Source of the DNA: Sulfitobacter sp.
Lineage (GTDB): Bacteria > Pseudomonadota > Alphaproteobacteria > Rhodobacterales > Rhodobacteraceae
Assembly (NCBI GenBank): GCA_029252045.1
Contig: JAQXCD010000031.1
Location: 94,140 to 158,139 of the forward strand
Direction of reading: 5' to 3'
Length of the DNA: 64,000 nt
Part shown: positions 1 through 9,529 of the stretch, piece by piece
Layout: every line of letters begins with the position of its first letter
Numbering within the stretch: the stretch's first letter is position 1
Notes under the pieces: generated by a model
Seen by the model: the letters and a program-made list of their open reading frames with translations, nothing else
Told to the model about the DNA's origin: nothing
Database searches by the model: none
Translations under genes and position numbers: made by a program

Positions 1-247
1 TCTCGACCAGTTTCTGCATGTAATGTGTCATGTTCATACCCGCGGCTTTGGCCTGCGTTTCCATGAACTTACGAACCGGAAGTTCCAGTGTGAATGTCAC
101 AGTGGAGGCTTGTTCGATTTTCTCAAGGCGGCGGGCACGGCCGCTTGCCTTCTTGTCGTCTTTACCAACTTTCGCAGCCTTAACGGCCTTAATGGCCTTA
201 ACAGCTTTTGATTTTTTGACTGGTTTTGTTTTTTCTATTGTTGCCAT
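1..247 (-). CDS. Lys-rich small protein with a ribbon-helix-helix-like C-terminal part (3' end outside window)
   Basis: Reading the minus strand from an ATG at 247 gives MATIEKTKPVKKSKAVKAIK, then a further basic stretch, then a segment around RARRLEKIEQASTVTFTLEL and PVRKFMETQAKAAGMNM. It stays open to the window edge, so the C-terminus is missing. The start has a good ribosome site (AGGTAGGAA about 8 bases upstream). The first 40 residues are almost all Lys, Ala and Val, like histone-H1-type tails; the second half has the beta-strand then helix pattern of ribbon-helix-helix DNA-binding proteins. That fold call is inferred from pattern only. The gene is divergent from metY, and a palindrome lies between them at 309-325. 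Confidence 0.6.
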   Translation of the reverse strand, partial: MATIEKTKPVKKSKAVKAIKAVKAAKVGKDDKKASGRARRLEKIEQASTVTFTLELPVRKFMETQAKAAGMNMTHYMQKLVE

Positions 248-308
248 TTTTCAGGTTCCTACCTCAATAACATACTTGTGATGGATGCGATTCATCGCGC
301 CGTTTCAA

Positions 309-325
309 CATACATGTTATGTATG
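309..325. promoter_or_regulatory. Palindrome in the divergent promoter region
   Basis: CATACAT-GTT-ATGTATG is a perfect 7-bp inverted repeat with a 3-base centre, lying between the divergent Lys-rich protein gene and the O-acetylhomoserine sulfhydrylase gene. The motif AACATAC also occurs near 269 and 307. It looks like an operator for a dimeric regulator, possibly the adjacent ribbon-helix-helix-like protein. No regulator is proven. I saw no SAM-II riboswitch features between here and the metY start. Confidence 0.35.
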
Positions 326-500
326 ATTCAGCACGAACATCACCCTCCCCCAAACGAGCGTTCTCCCCATCCGGCTTTCGCCGCAAAAACATTCCGCAAT
401 CCGACACCCAAACAGCCGACTTTCCCTCAGCTTTCACGCTCCCTTGTCTGCACAGAGGCAATCCCGTAACCATTTGCACAACATTCAACAGGAGAGTCCC

Positions 501-1781
501 ATGTCCCACGGTTTTGATACGCTGCAAATCCACGCAGGCGCCCGCCCCGATCCCGCAACCGGTGCACGCCAGACACCGATCTACCAGACGACCGGCTATG
601 TGTTCCGCGACGCAGATCACGCAGCGGCGCTGTTCAATCTGCAAGAAGTGGGCTTCATCTACTCCCGCCTGACCAACCCGACCGTGGCCGTTCTGCAAGA
701 ACGTATTGCCACACTTGAGGGCGGTGTCGGCGCTGTGTGCTGCTCGTCCGGTCACGCGGCCCAGATCATGGCGCTGTTCCCGCTGATGTCACCGGGTAAG
801 AACATCGTGGCGTCTACCCGTCTATACGGCGGTACCGTCACCCAGTTCAGCCATACCATCAAGCGCTTCGGCTGGTCCTGCACATTTGTAGACTTCGATG
901 ATCTGGACGCCGTAAAGGCCGCGATCAACGACGACACCCGCGCCATCTTTGGCGAGGCCATTGCCAACCCCGGTGGCTATATCATGGACGTGCGCGCCAT
1001 TGCCGACATTGCAGATGCCGCACAGATCCCGCTGATCATCGACAACACCACTGCCACACCGTACCTGTGCCGCCCGATCGAGCATGGCGCGACGCTGGTC
1101 GTGCACTCCACCACCAAATACCTCACAGGCAACGGCACTGTTACCGGCGGCTGCGTTGTAGATTCGGGCAACTTTGACTGGTCCGCCACAGACAAGTTCC
1201 CGTCGCTGAGCGCGCCCGAGCCTGCCTACCACGGATTGAAGTTCCACGAGACCTTCGGCAATCTGGCCTTCACTTTCTTCTGCATCGCCATCGGCCTGCG
1301 CGATCTGGGCATGACGATGAACCCGCAAGCTGCCCACTATACGCTGATGGGCACAGAGACGCTCAGCCTGCGGATGGACCGCCATGTGCAAAACGCCGAG
1401 AAAATCGCCAAGTGGCTGGAGGCAGATGACCGCATTGATTACGTCACCTATGCGGGCCTCGAAACATCCCCCTATTATGAGCGTTCCAAGACCGTCTGCC
1501 CCAAAGGCGCGGGTGGATTGTTCACTTTTGCGGTTAAAGGTGGCTATGACGCTTGCGTAAAACTGGTCAACGCGTTGGAGGTTTTCAGCCATGTGGCAAA
1601 CCTCGGGGACACCCGCTCCCTGATCATCCACTCTGCTTCGACCACCCACCGCCAGCTGACACCTGAGCAGCAAGAGGCCGCAGGGGCAGGCGCAAGCGTG
1701 GTCCGCGTGTCCATCGGGACGGAAAACGCAGAGGATCTGATCGCCGATCTGGATCAGGCGCTAACACAAGCGACAGCCTAA
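501..1781 (+). CDS. metY: O-acetylhomoserine aminocarboxypropyltransferase / sulfhydrylase
   Basis: A 426-residue PLP enzyme of the Cys/Met-metabolism family. It condenses O-acetylhomoserine with sulfide (or methanethiol) to make homocysteine (or methionine) in the cytoplasm. The PLP-binding lysine is visible in HSTTKYLTGNG (K206), preceded by the IIDNTTATPYLCRP strand that contacts the cofactor, and the family-typical YSRLTNPTVAVLQERIATLE segment lies near the N-terminus. Length fits MetY (about 425) rather than the shorter MetB/MetC. I chose the ATG at 501 because GGAGAG sits 6 bases upstream and the protein then starts at the conserved SHGFDTLQIHAG. The gene stands alone and is followed by a strong hairpin. 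Confidence 0.93.
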   Translation: MSHGFDTLQIHAGARPDPATGARQTPIYQTTGYVFRDADHAAALFNLQEVGFIYSRLTNPTVAVLQERIATLEGGVGAVCCSSGHAAQIMALFPLMSPGKNIVASTRLYGGTVTQFSHTIKRFGWSCTFVDFDDLDAVKAAINDDTRAIFGEAIANPGGYIMDVRAIADIADAAQIPLIIDNTTATPYLCRPIEHGATLVVHSTTKYLTGNGTVTGGCVVDSGNFDWSATDKFPSLSAPEPAYHGLKFHETFGNLAFTFFCIAIGLRDLGMTMNPQAAHYTLMGTETLSLRMDRHVQNAEKIAKWLEADDRIDYVTYAGLETSPYYERSKTVCPKGAGGLFTFAVKGGYDACVKLVNALEVFSHVANLGDTRSLIIHSASTTHRQLTPEQQEAAGAGASVVRVSIGTENAEDLIADLDQALTQATA

Positions 1782-1789
1782 GAATTCTT

Positions 1790-1817
1790 CCCGCGCGGTC
1801 CGTAAGGGCCGCGCGGG
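1790..1817 (+). terminator. Strong GC hairpin after metY
   Basis: CCCGCGCGGTCC and GGGCCGCGCGGG pair as a 12-bp stem (one G-T wobble) around a GTAA tetraloop, 8 bases after the metY stop. There is no T-tract, so it may terminate through the stem alone or protect the 3' end of the message. Confidence 0.6.
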
Positions 1818-1933
1818 GGATACCCGCCTGCCCTTGCCAAAATCCGCCGGCGGACCTTTTCTTGCACGCCTGTGTGCGGTATCCTGCTCCAATACCTGAT
1901 TGTTGGTACATCAAACCGTGTTAAAGGCAGCGC

Positions 1934-4726
1934 ATGAAGCCTAATTTTGCTCTTTCTCTTTCCTTCGAAGGCATCACGCTGCTGCACCGGGCAGCGGGCG
2001 GCTGGCGTCAAGTTGGCGAAGTTTCCGTGTCCGCAAATGATTTGGCGGGTGAACTGGCGATGTTGCGCAAAACCGCCGCCAGTCTTGAACCCGGTGGTGT
2101 GCGCAGCAAGCTGATTATTCCCGCAAGCCAGATCAAATATCTGACAATAGACACCATCGGTCTGTCCGATGCCGCGCGCCGGAAATCCGCCGAATCTGCG
2201 CTGCGCGGGGCTACGCCTTATGAAGTGTCCGTGCTGGTCTATGACATTAGTCTGGATGGCGCAAAAACGCATGTCGCTGCCGTTGCCCGCGAAACACTCG
2301 CCGAGGCCGAAGCCTTTGCGGTCGAGCACCGCTTCCACCCTGTCAGCTTTGTCGCGGTGCCGGACGACGCTCCCTATCTGGGTGAGCCGTTCTTTGGCGT
2401 AACCACTGCATCTGCCGAGCTGCTGGAACCGGGTGAAACGGTAGAGGAGGACGGAATTGCCGTCGTTGTGGTCGAAGCAATCTCACCAGAGCCTCAGCCC
2501 GCGCCGGTACCTCCCCCTGCTCCTGTAGCACCACCCGCTCCAGCGCCACCGCCGCCCGTAACGCCCCCAAAATCCGAGCCTGCTCCGCAACCAAAGCCCG
2601 CAGCACAGCCGTTGCAAGAGGCGCAGGTTCCGGACGCCCCCAAAGCGCCTTCTGCCCCGAAAGCAGATAGTGCCAAGGTACCTGCTGCGCCCAGCCGCGC
2701 GCCCGTTGTCACACCGCAGGCCGCGCCTGAAACTCCGCGCGCCGCCACGCCGCAAGCACAAGATGCGCCTGCGCCGGCAAAACCTGTTGTCAAAGCGGTT
2801 GCGCCAACTCCTCCCAAACCGGCAGCTGCTTCTACGCCCGCCGCACCCGTACCGCCCAAGCCGCAAACGCCTCCCGCTGCATCCCCTGCTGCGGGGGCAA
2901 CACAACCCGTCAAAACACCTGACGCACCGGTTGCTGCGGAGCCCAAAAAACCGACCTTTTCAAGCGCAACAAAGGTCCCTGCACCGTCGCCGGATGCAAC
3001 AACTCCGGGATTCTCAAGCCGTCGCACAGCCCCTCCCGCGGCGGCATCCAAGCCTTTGGGCGGCGCACAGCGGATTGCGGCCACAGCGCCAAAACCCGAC
3101 AGCAGCTCACTGACCCAGCCAGCCCCGGTGGCCGATGCACCCGCTCCGGCGCCCGCGAAAACCAGCTTTCTGAGCCGCCGCAAGGCACCCATTGTTGCCG
3201 TTGCCGCGAAACTTGCAACCGCTGCCACACCAGCGCCTTCCGTAGCCGCGCAAGCTGCCAGCAGCGAAGCCGAGCGGATGACTGTCTTTGGCGCGCGCTC
3301 CGATCAGGTCGGCCGCAAGCCGCGCTTTCTGGGACTGATCCTGACTGTTGTGTTGCTGGTGTTTCTGGCTGGTGTTGCGGCATGGGCAGCGGTGTTTCTC
3401 GACGACGGATTAGCGGGTCTACTGCGCAAGGAGGACACCCGCACAACCGCCTCCGCCCCTGAAAACCAGATCGACCCCGAGATCATCCGCACCCCCGACG
3501 GGCTTGAGAGCGGATCTCCTCCAACGGAGGACAACGTCCAGATTGCGGCCCTTGATCCGGTGCTTTCAGCCGAAGACAGCGCAGTTCTGAACGCCTTGCA
3601 AAACCCGCGCCCCGAGCCCGTGCGCCCCGTCATCACAGAGCAGGAAGCAGCCGCACGCTATGCCGTAAGCGGCATTTGGCCTTTGGCACCCGAGACGCCC
3701 CTGTCACAACCGGAGGCGCCAGCGGAAGAGGTCTATCTGAGCGCAATCGACCCGGTAAGTGCCGCAACCGATGCAATCGCCCTGCCCGCGCCTACAGGCT
3801 TCGAGACCGATGTTGTGATGGCATCCGTCGGATCGCCGCCACCCTTTGCACTGCGCAGCGACCTCAGTGCGCTGGGTCTGTTGAAGCCTACGGCAGAAGG
3901 TGTCGTAGCTCCCGGAGGCTATACACTGATTGCCGCCAGTCCGCCGCTCAAGCCACCTGCTTCGATCAACCGGGGGGTGACCCCGCAGCCTGCTTCTGTT
4001 GTTGCCGCTGCCGTTGCCATCCCGTCCCCTTTGCTGGGCTTCCGCCCCAAGAATCGCCCCGCCGGACTGGCCGAACGGACAGAGCGGACGCAATTGGGCG
4101 GGGTCAGCCGGATCGAGCTTGCTGCCTTCCGCCCTTCACTGCGCCCCCGTTCGCTTCAGGATCGCGCACTTCAGGCCGAAGAGGCACAAAATACTGCCCA
4201 AGCCGAGGCTGAAGCCCAAGCAGCAGCAACCGCTACTGCCACCGCGGCCGCCGCATCTGCTGCTGCCGCAGCGGCGCTGGCTGTACCACAACCAACCGTC
4301 GCACCCGTGGCCCCGGCAGTCCAAAACGCAACACGACTTGCAACAGTACAATCGCAGCGCCCTGATACACGGCCACGCAATTTCGCCCGTATCGTCAAAC
4401 GCGCCGAGCGCACCGCCCCTGTGGAGGAAACCCGCGTTGCAGCAGCGGCAACATCCGCGCCGCGCGCTGTTGCCCCGGCCATTCCATCCAAAACATCAGT
4501 GGCCCGCAGTGCCACAGTGAAAAACGCCATCAACCTGCGTCAGGTCAATCTGATCGGTGTCTATGGCAAACCCTCTGCCCGCCGCGCCCTGATCCGCCTG
4601 TCAAACGGCCGCTATCAGAAGGTCAGCATAGGTGACCGGATCGACGGGGGCCGCGTCTCGGCCATCGGCAACTCCGAATTGCGCTACTCCAAGGGCGGAC
4701 GCAACGTCGTCCTGAAAATGCCCTAA
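1934..4726 (+). CDS. Pro/Ala-rich membrane protein with PilM/GspL-like N-terminus and PilP/GspC-like C-terminus
   Basis: 930 residues in four parts. Residues 1-150 (LIIPASQIKYLTIDTIG, ALRGATPYEVSVLVYDI, AAVARETLAEAEAF) resemble the actin-like cytoplasmic domain of PilM/GspL pilus and secretion proteins. Residues about 185-460 are a Pro/Ala/Lys linker. One membrane helix (GLILTVVLLVFLAGVAAWAA) lies near residues 465-490. A long low-complexity periplasmic stretch ends in a compact C-terminal domain (about 866-930, NLIGVYGKPSARRALIRLSN, VSIGDRIDGGRVSAIG) like the PilP/GspC beta fold. No other pilus or type II secretion gene is nearby. Start ATG has a weak AAAGG site. The domain matches are pattern-based and the function is unknown; automated annotation may mislabel it because of the low-complexity part. 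Confidence 0.7.
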   Translation: MKPNFALSLSFEGITLLHRAAGGWRQVGEVSVSANDLAGELAMLRKTAASLEPGGVRSKLIIPASQIKYLTIDTIGLSDAARRKSAESALRGATPYEVSVLVYDISLDGAKTHVAAVARETLAEAEAFAVEHRFHPVSFVAVPDDAPYLGEPFFGVTTASAELLEPGETVEEDGIAVVVVEAISPEPQPAPVPPPAPVAPPAPAPPPPVTPPKSEPAPQPKPAAQPLQEAQVPDAPKAPSAPKADSAKVPAAPSRAPVVTPQAAPETPRAATPQAQDAPAPAKPVVKAVAPTPPKPAAASTPAAPVPPKPQTPPAASPAAGATQPVKTPDAPVAAEPKKPTFSSATKVPAPSPDATTPGFSSRRTAPPAAASKPLGGAQRIAATAPKPDSSSLTQPAPVADAPAPAPAKTSFLSRRKAPIVAVAAKLATAATPAPSVAAQAASSEAERMTVFGARSDQVGRKPRFLGLILTVVLLVFLAGVAAWAAVFLDDGLAGLLRKEDTRTTASAPENQIDPEIIRTPDGLESGSPPTEDNVQIAALDPVLSAEDSAVLNALQNPRPEPVRPVITEQEAAARYAVSGIWPLAPETPLSQPEAPAEEVYLSAIDPVSAATDAIALPAPTGFETDVVMASVGSPPPFALRSDLSALGLLKPTAEGVVAPGGYTLIAASPPLKPPASINRGVTPQPASVVAAAVAIPSPLLGFRPKNRPAGLAERTERTQLGGVSRIELAAFRPSLRPRSLQDRALQAEEAQNTAQAEAEAQAAATATATAAAASAAAAAALAVPQPTVAPVAPAVQNATRLATVQSQRPDTRPRNFARIVKRAERTAPVEETRVAAAATSAPRAVAPAIPSKTSVARSATVKNAINLRQVNLIGVYGKPSARRALIRLSNGRYQKVSIGDRIDGGRVSAIGNSELRYSKGGRNVVLKMP

Positions 4727-4757
4727 GCTCCAAGCTGCCCCGACCGCGCACACCGAC

Positions 4758-4791
4758 AAAAAATGCGCGAAGTCCAATACCCCGCGCATTT
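4758..4791 (-). terminator. Terminator for hpd (convergent region)
   Basis: AAATGCGCG (4761-4769) pairs with CGCGCATTT (4783-4791). On the minus strand the stem runs into six Ts, so it fits a Rho-independent terminator for hpd; on the plus strand the T-tract is poor. Confidence 0.6.
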
Positions 4792-4816
4792 CATTCAAAC
4801 CCCGCAATGGCCGGAA

Positions 4817-5911
4817 TTATTCTGCGGCCAGCTCGCCACTATTGATCTGTTCCTGCTCGATGCTCTCGAACAACGCTTTGAAATTCCCTTCGCCAAAGCC
4901 GTCATCGCCTTTACGCTCGATGAACTCAAAGAAGATCGGACCAATCACGGTCTTCGAGAAGATTTGCAACAAAACCCGCGTCTCGCCGCCATCCACCACA
5001 CCTTCACCGTCGATCAGGATGCCGTGTTTGCGCATGCGCTCCAGCGGTTCTTCGTGCCCGACAACACGCGTCTTGCTCAGCTCATAGTACGCGTCAGGCG
5101 GCGCGGGCATAAACTTCACGCCATTTTCCGCAATCGCATCTGTCGCGTCATAGACATTACGCGCACCCACCGCGATGTGCTGGATGCCCTCGCCGTTGTA
5201 CTTCTTGAGGTAGGCCACAATCTGGCCGGTCTCGCCGCGATCCTCGTTGAGCGGGATACGGATACGACCACAGGGTGACGTCAGCGCACGGCTGAACAGG
5301 CCGGTAAACTTGCCTGCGATATCAAAGAAGCGGATTTCGCGGAAGTTGAACAGATCACCGTAGAACTTGAACCACTTGTCCATATTCCCTTTGAACACGT
5401 TGTGCGTCAGGTGATCGAGATAATAGAACCCCACACCTTCAGGCTTGGATTGTGCGATCCAGTCGTATTCCCAATTGTAGGGTGATGTGTCGTAATACTG
5501 ATCAATAAGATAGAGCAGCGAACCGCCGATCCCCATAATTGCGGGCACATCCAGCACCTTGCCCGCGCCCGTATATTCAACCGCACCCTTTGAAACGGCA
5601 TGCGCCAGCGCCTTTTGCGCATCCGCAACCCGCCAGCCCATGGAGGGCGCACAGGGGCCGTGGATATCAACAAATCCGGCAGCAAAGCTGTCTTTGTCGT
5701 AGGTCAGAACATAGGTAATATCGCCCTGCTGCCACAGCTCGATGCCTTTGGTTTTGTGATTGGCCACATGGGTATAGCCCATTTTGCGGAACACCTCGCG
5801 CAGCTCGTCCGGGTTGGGTGACGCGTATTCGACAAATTCAAACCCGTCGGTGCCGGCGGGGTTCTCGGGTGTGATGGTGGATTTTGGTGCATCGTGCGGG
5901 AACGGACCCAT
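4817..5911 (-). CDS. hpd: 4-hydroxyphenylpyruvate dioxygenase
   Basis: A 364-residue Fe(II) dioxygenase that converts 4-hydroxyphenylpyruvate to homogentisate in tyrosine degradation. Two vicinal-oxygen-chelate halves are visible. The three iron ligands expected for the family are H167 (in DHLTHN), H245 (in IQHIAVG) and E329 (in FFEFIER), followed by the conserved GFGEGNFKALFESIE tail. Length is normal. The ATG at 5911 has GAGGAG 8 bases upstream. It is transcribed away from an Lrp/AsnC-type regulator with a 139-bp gap that holds a palindrome; the natural inference is that this regulator controls hpd in response to an aromatic amino acid. No homogentisate dioxygenase gene is in the window. 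Confidence 0.95.
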   Translation of the reverse strand: MGPFPHDAPKSTITPENPAGTDGFEFVEYASPNPDELREVFRKMGYTHVANHKTKGIELWQQGDITYVLTYDKDSFAAGFVDIHGPCAPSMGWRVADAQKALAHAVSKGAVEYTGAGKVLDVPAIMGIGGSLLYLIDQYYDTSPYNWEYDWIAQSKPEGVGFYYLDHLTHNVFKGNMDKWFKFYGDLFNFREIRFFDIAGKFTGLFSRALTSPCGRIRIPLNEDRGETGQIVAYLKKYNGEGIQHIAVGARNVYDATDAIAENGVKFMPAPPDAYYELSKTRVVGHEEPLERMRKHGILIDGEGVVDGGETRVLLQIFSKTVIGPIFFEFIERKGDDGFGEGNFKALFESIEQEQINSGELAAE

Positions 5912-6014
5912 GGCGTGTCTCCTCGGGGAATGACTGTTAGCCCATCATAATCCTCAGCCAATACGGTTTGCGCGCATAATTGAAAGCTTTACTCGCCATT
6001 TACGTCAAAAACGC

Positions 6015-6026
6015 GCATACTTATGC
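6015..6026. promoter_or_regulatory. Palindrome between hpd and the Lrp-type regulator
   Basis: GCATA-CT-TATGC is a perfect inverted repeat 25 bases ahead of the regulator start, flanked by two TTACG words (near 6000 and 6031). Position and symmetry fit an Lrp/AsnC operator, but the match to any published consensus was not tested. Confidence 0.35.
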
Positions 6027-6050
6027 CAAATTACGCGAAAGACCCGCATC

Positions 6051-6506
6051 ATGCTGGATGAGATTGATAAACGCCTGCTGGACGCCCTCCAGAAGAACGC
6101 CCACCTCACTGCGCAGGAGCTGGGCGAGATGCTGAACCTGTCTGCCTCACAGGCAGGCCGCCGCCGCCAGAAGCTGGAAAGCGAGGGTGTGATCCGGGGC
6201 TACACGGCCCGTCTGGATGCACACCAGCTGGGTTTGGCGGTTCAGGGATTTGTGCAGGTGCACCTGAGCACCCACGGGCCAGAGCATTCCGCCAGTTTTG
6301 CGCGACTTGTCGCCACCCGTGCCGAAATTGTAAGCGCATGGACTATGACAGGGGATGCAGATTACCTGCTCCGCATCTATTGTGAAGACTTACCTGCCCT
6401 TAACCGGCTGATTCACGAGGTTCTTCTGCCCCACAAGGCGGTTGCACGCGTCCACAGTCAAATTGTCATGGACCAGCTGAAACGCGACGGTCCGCTACCA
6501 ACCTGA
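6051..6506 (+). CDS. Lrp/AsnC family transcriptional regulator
   Basis: 151 residues. The N-terminal winged helix-turn-helix (LDEIDKRLLDALQKNAHLTA, then LSASQAGRRRQKLESEGVIRG) and the C-terminal ligand-binding RAM domain (GFVQVHLSTH, VSAWTMTGDADYLLRIYCED) are both complete. Such proteins form octameric or dimeric discs that bind DNA and sense amino acids. Divergence from hpd points to control of tyrosine catabolism, a common arrangement. It ends 28 bases before the antiporter gene and could be co-transcribed with it. Confidence 0.9.
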   Translation: MLDEIDKRLLDALQKNAHLTAQELGEMLNLSASQAGRRRQKLESEGVIRGYTARLDAHQLGLAVQGFVQVHLSTHGPEHSASFARLVATRAEIVSAWTMTGDADYLLRIYCEDLPALNRLIHEVLLPHKAVARVHSQIVMDQLKRDGPLPT

Positions 6507-6534
6507 TCCACCCCTCTGCCCTAAAAGGACTCCC

Positions 6535-8442
6535 ATGGAAGGTTTTCTGTTTCAAGCCACCATCTATCTCGCCGCTGCAGTGATTGCTGTGCCAATTGCC
6601 GCACGTCTTGGCCTTGGTTCTGTGCTGGGCTATCTGGCTGCGGGCATTCTGATAGGGCCGGTATTGGGCCTTGTGGGTGCAGAGACAAAAGACCTTCAGC
6701 ATTTTGCCGAATTTGGCGTGGTGATGATGCTGTTCCTCATCGGGTTGGAGCTGGAACCACGCGCGCTATGGGACATGCGGCACAAGCTGCTGGGCCTTGG
6801 TGGCTTGCAGATTGTGCTCAGCACGCTGGCGCTGATGGGTATTGCGATGGCCTATAACCAGCCATGGGGTGTTGCGCTGGCGATTGGCCTAACACTGTCG
6901 CTCAGCTCCACAGCGATTGTCCTTCAGACACTATCGGAAAAGGGGCTGATGCAGACAGCGGGCGGGCGTTCGGTCTTTTCGGTGTTGCTGGCGCAGGATA
7001 TCGCCGTCATCCCGATGCTGGCGTTTTTGCCGCTGATTGCTGTGACATTGCCAGACATGCTGCTGACACCTGACGGGTCAATCAAACTGGAGGGTGCTGC
7101 GGATGCCGCCCACGGGTCGGATCACGGACCAAACGCAGCACACGCCGCTTTCACATTTATCGACAGCCTTCCCGCATGGGGTGTCACGCTGGTCACCATC
7201 GGTGCCATCGCCGCGATCATCATTATGGGAGTGTTCTTCACCCGCCCCGTGTTCCGCTACATCCACTCCGCCAACCTGCGCGAGATGTATACCGCGCTGG
7301 CGCTGCTGATTGTCGTCGGCATCTCCTTCACGATGATGCTGGTGGGCCTCTCGCCCGCGCTGGGTGCCTTCCTTGCGGGTGTGGTCCTCGCCAGTTCAGA
7401 ATTCCGCCACGAGTTGGAAACCGACCTTGAGCCGTTCAAAGGCCTTCTGCTGGGTCTGTTCTTTATTACCGTTGGTGCAGGTATCAACTTTGAGCTTCTC
7501 GCCTCCGACTTTGTGATCATCGTCGGGATGGCCTTGCTGGTCATTCTGGTCAAAGGCGCCATCCTTTTTGTCTTGGGCCGCATATTCAAACTGCGTGGCC
7601 GTGACCAGTGGCTGTTCGCGCTGGGGCTGGCACAGGCAGGCGAGTTCGGCTTTGTGCTGGTCAGCTTTTCGGTCGCCACAGGTGTGATGCCAGACGGTGT
7701 GGCAGAGGTGATGTTGCTGGTGATTGCCCTGACCATGCTGATCACCCCCCTTCTGTTTATCCTGCTGGATGTGATCTCGCGGCGCAGCGGTGATGGCAGC
7801 GCGCGCCCGGAGGATGACGAGATTGACGAGGAAGGTCCGGTGATCATTGCGGGCATCGGACGTTTCGGGCAGATCGTGAACCGTCTGGTGCAGGCGTCCG
7901 GCTTTGAAACCGTCGTGCTGGACCATAACCCCGATGCCATTGCGGTGATGCGCCGCTTTGGCTTCAAGGCGTTTCTAGGCGACCCCACCCGCCCCGACAT
8001 CCTGCGCAAGGCAGGGATTGGTGAGGCCCGCGTGCTGGTTGTGGCACTGGATGATCGCAAGGCAGCCCGTGCACTCGTGACCTACGCGCGTGCCCTAAGG
8101 CCCGATCTGCATATTGTCGCGCGGGCGCATGACCGCACGGATGTCTACCACCTGTATCAAGCCGGTGCGAACGACATCGTCCGCGAGATGTTTGACAGCT
8201 CGCTGCGCGCAGGCCGCTATGTTCTGGAAAACCTTGGCCTGTCCGAATACGAGGCCGCCGAGGCGCAGCGCATCTTCTACCACCACGACCGCAAGTCGGT
8301 GCGCGAGCTGGCCACCCTGTGGAGCCCCGACATCGATCCCTCGCAGAACAAGGCCTATGTGGCCCGCGCCAAAGAGTTGCAGAATGATCTGGAAACGGCC
8401 TTCCTCAACCGCTCGGAAGCGGATGAAGAGAAAGCGGGTTAA
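6535..8442 (+). CDS. CPA2-family monovalent cation:proton antiporter (KefB/KefC-like)
   Basis: 635 residues. Residues 1 to about 410 form the hydrophobic Na+/H+-exchanger domain, with repeated membrane helices and the [14 protein letters not shown] and [20 protein letters not shown] signatures. A cytoplasmic RCK/TrkA-N domain follows from about residue 432 ([17 protein letters not shown]), which binds a nucleotide and gates transport. Overall layout is that of glutathione-gated K+ efflux systems. No KefF/KefG ancillary subunit lies beside it, so glutathione gating is not certain. AAAAGGA precedes the ATG. Its stop codon overlaps the stop of the convergent cobT. Confidence 0.88.
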   Translation: MEGFLFQATIYLAAAVIAVPIAARLGLGSVLGYLAAGILIGPVLGLVGAETKDLQHFAEFGVVMMLFLIGLELEPRALWDMRHKLLGLGGLQIVLSTLALMGIAMAYNQPWGVALAIGLTLSLSSTAIVLQTLSEKGLMQTAGGRSVFSVLLAQDIAVIPMLAFLPLIAVTLPDMLLTPDGSIKLEGAADAAHGSDHGPNAAHAAFTFIDSLPAWGVTLVTIGAIAAIIIMGVFFTRPVFRYIHSANLREMYTALALLIVVGISFTMMLVGLSPALGAFLAGVVLASSEFRHELETDLEPFKGLLLGLFFITVGAGINFELLASDFVIIVGMALLVILVKGAILFVLGRIFKLRGRDQWLFALGLAQAGEFGFVLVSFSVATGVMPDGVAEVMLLVIALTMLITPLLFILLDVISRRSGDGSARPEDDEIDEEGPVIIAGIGRFGQIVNRLVQASGFETVVLDHNPDAIAVMRRFGFKAFLGDPTRPDILRKAGIGEARVLVVALDDRKAARALVTYARALRPDLHIVARAHDRTDVYHLYQAGANDIVREMFDSSLRAGRYVLENLGLSEYEAAEAQRIFYHHDRKSVRELATLWSPDIDPSQNKAYVARAKELQNDLETAFLNRSEADEEKAG

Positions 8443-9449
8443 GCCCCGCTGACTCCCGCCTCTGCAAATGTTGCCATGCCGCTGTGGCACTCAAGTGCCG
8501 CCTTGACGATGCTGATCGCCAGCGCGCCTCCCGATGCCTCACCCAGCCGCAGCCCCAGTGACAACAGTGGTTGCTTGTCCAGCGCGTCCAACAGTCGGCC
8601 ATGTGCGCCCTCGGCACTGAGATGGCCTGCGACGCAATGGTCCAGCGCGCCCTTTCTGGTATGCTCAAGACAGGCGGCAGCTGCCGTGCAGATAAACCCG
8701 TCAAGGATCACCGGAATGCGCAGACTGCGCGCGCGCGCAATGGCCCCCGCCATCGCTGCCAACTCGCGCCCCCCCAAGCGGCGCAGGGTCTCCACCCCGT
8801 CGCCCTGCCCTTGGTGCAGTTCTACGCCTTCCGCCACCACACGCGTCTTGTTGGCAAGGCCCGCATCATTAACGCCCGTCCCGCGTCCGGTCCATTGGCC
8901 TGCATCACCGCCGATCAACGCAGCAGCAAGAGCGGCGGCAGGGGTTGTGTTGCCAATCCCCATCTCGCCGACCACCAGCAGGTCCGCATCCAGACGCACC
9001 GCGTCCCAGCCTGCGGCAAGCGCTGTGATTACGTCAGCTTCGGACATCGCAGGCCCTTTGGTGAAATCCTCTGTCGGGCGGTCCAGCTCTAGCGCATGCA
9101 CATCCAGACGCGCACCGGCCGCGCGGGCCAGTTGGTTGATGGCCGCCCCGCCGTGTTGGAAATTCATCACCATCTGTTCAGTCACTTCCGGCGGGAAAGC
9201 AGACACACCCTGCGCCGCAACACCGTGATTGCCCGCAAAGACGATGATCTGGGGGGCTGACACCTTTGGCCGCGCATCGCCGCGCCAGCCCGCATACCAC
9301 TGCGCCAGCTCCTCCAACCGTCCCAGTGCGGCGGGGGGTTTTGTCAGTTGACTGTTCCGTTCTGCCGCACCCTCACGCGCAGCACCGTCCATCTGTGGCA
9401 ATGTCGCAAGAACCTTGCGAAATCCGTCGAGATCAGAAAAGTCAGCCAT
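8439..9449 (-). CDS. cobT: Nicotinate-nucleotide--dimethylbenzimidazole phosphoribosyltransferase
   Basis: 336 residues. It makes alpha-ribazole phosphate from dimethylbenzimidazole and nicotinate mononucleotide, activating the lower ligand of vitamin B12. Family marks are [35 protein letters not shown], the glycine-rich [28 protein letters not shown] and a C-terminal catalytic Glu (E330) in [12 protein letters not shown] use the ATG at 9449 (GAGGG 8 bases upstream) rather than two in-frame ATGs 15 and 21 bases earlier that would add VFD-type residues without a good ribosome site. It is divergent from cobS, the next enzyme in lower-ligand attachment; the 80-bp gap is too short for a cobalamin riboswitch. 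Confidence 0.94.
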   Translation of the reverse strand: MADFSDLDGFRKVLATLPQMDGAAREGAAERNSQLTKPPAALGRLEELAQWYAGWRGDARPKVSAPQIIVFAGNHGVAAQGVSAFPPEVTEQMVMNFQHGGAAINQLARAAGARLDVHALELDRPTEDFTKGPAMSEADVITALAAGWDAVRLDADLLVVGEMGIGNTTPAAALAAALIGGDAGQWTGRGTGVNDAGLANKTRVVAEGVELHQGQGDGVETLRRLGGRELAAMAGAIARARSLRIPVILDGFICTAAAACLEHTRKGALDHCVAGHLSAEGAHGRLLDALDKQPLLSLGLRLGEASGGALAISIVKAALECHSGMATFAEAGVSGA

Positions 9450-9529
9450 GTCGAAAACCCTCATTGCCACTGCGTCACCGCCTGTTTACGCAATAGGGCG
9501 CTGCTCACAAGCATTGAAAGGGCCACTTC

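Noticed and set aside
23..281. Plus-strand readings at the left edge
   Set aside because: They are antisense to the Lys-rich minus-strand gene, which has a proper ribosome site.
326..500. Possible SAM riboswitch before metY
   Set aside because: I saw none of the SAM-II core features; only a palindrome further upstream.
822..1673. Long minus-strand reading opposite metY
   Set aside because: Antisense shadow of a clear PLP enzyme gene; no motifs.
2343..4533. Several long open frames on the minus strand and in other plus frames within the Pro/Ala-rich gene
   Set aside because: They are by-products of GC-rich repetitive codons; none has a recognisable domain or ribosome site.
9450..9529. Possible cobalamin riboswitch between cobT and cobS
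   Set aside because: 80 bp is far too short and no conserved B12 box was seen.
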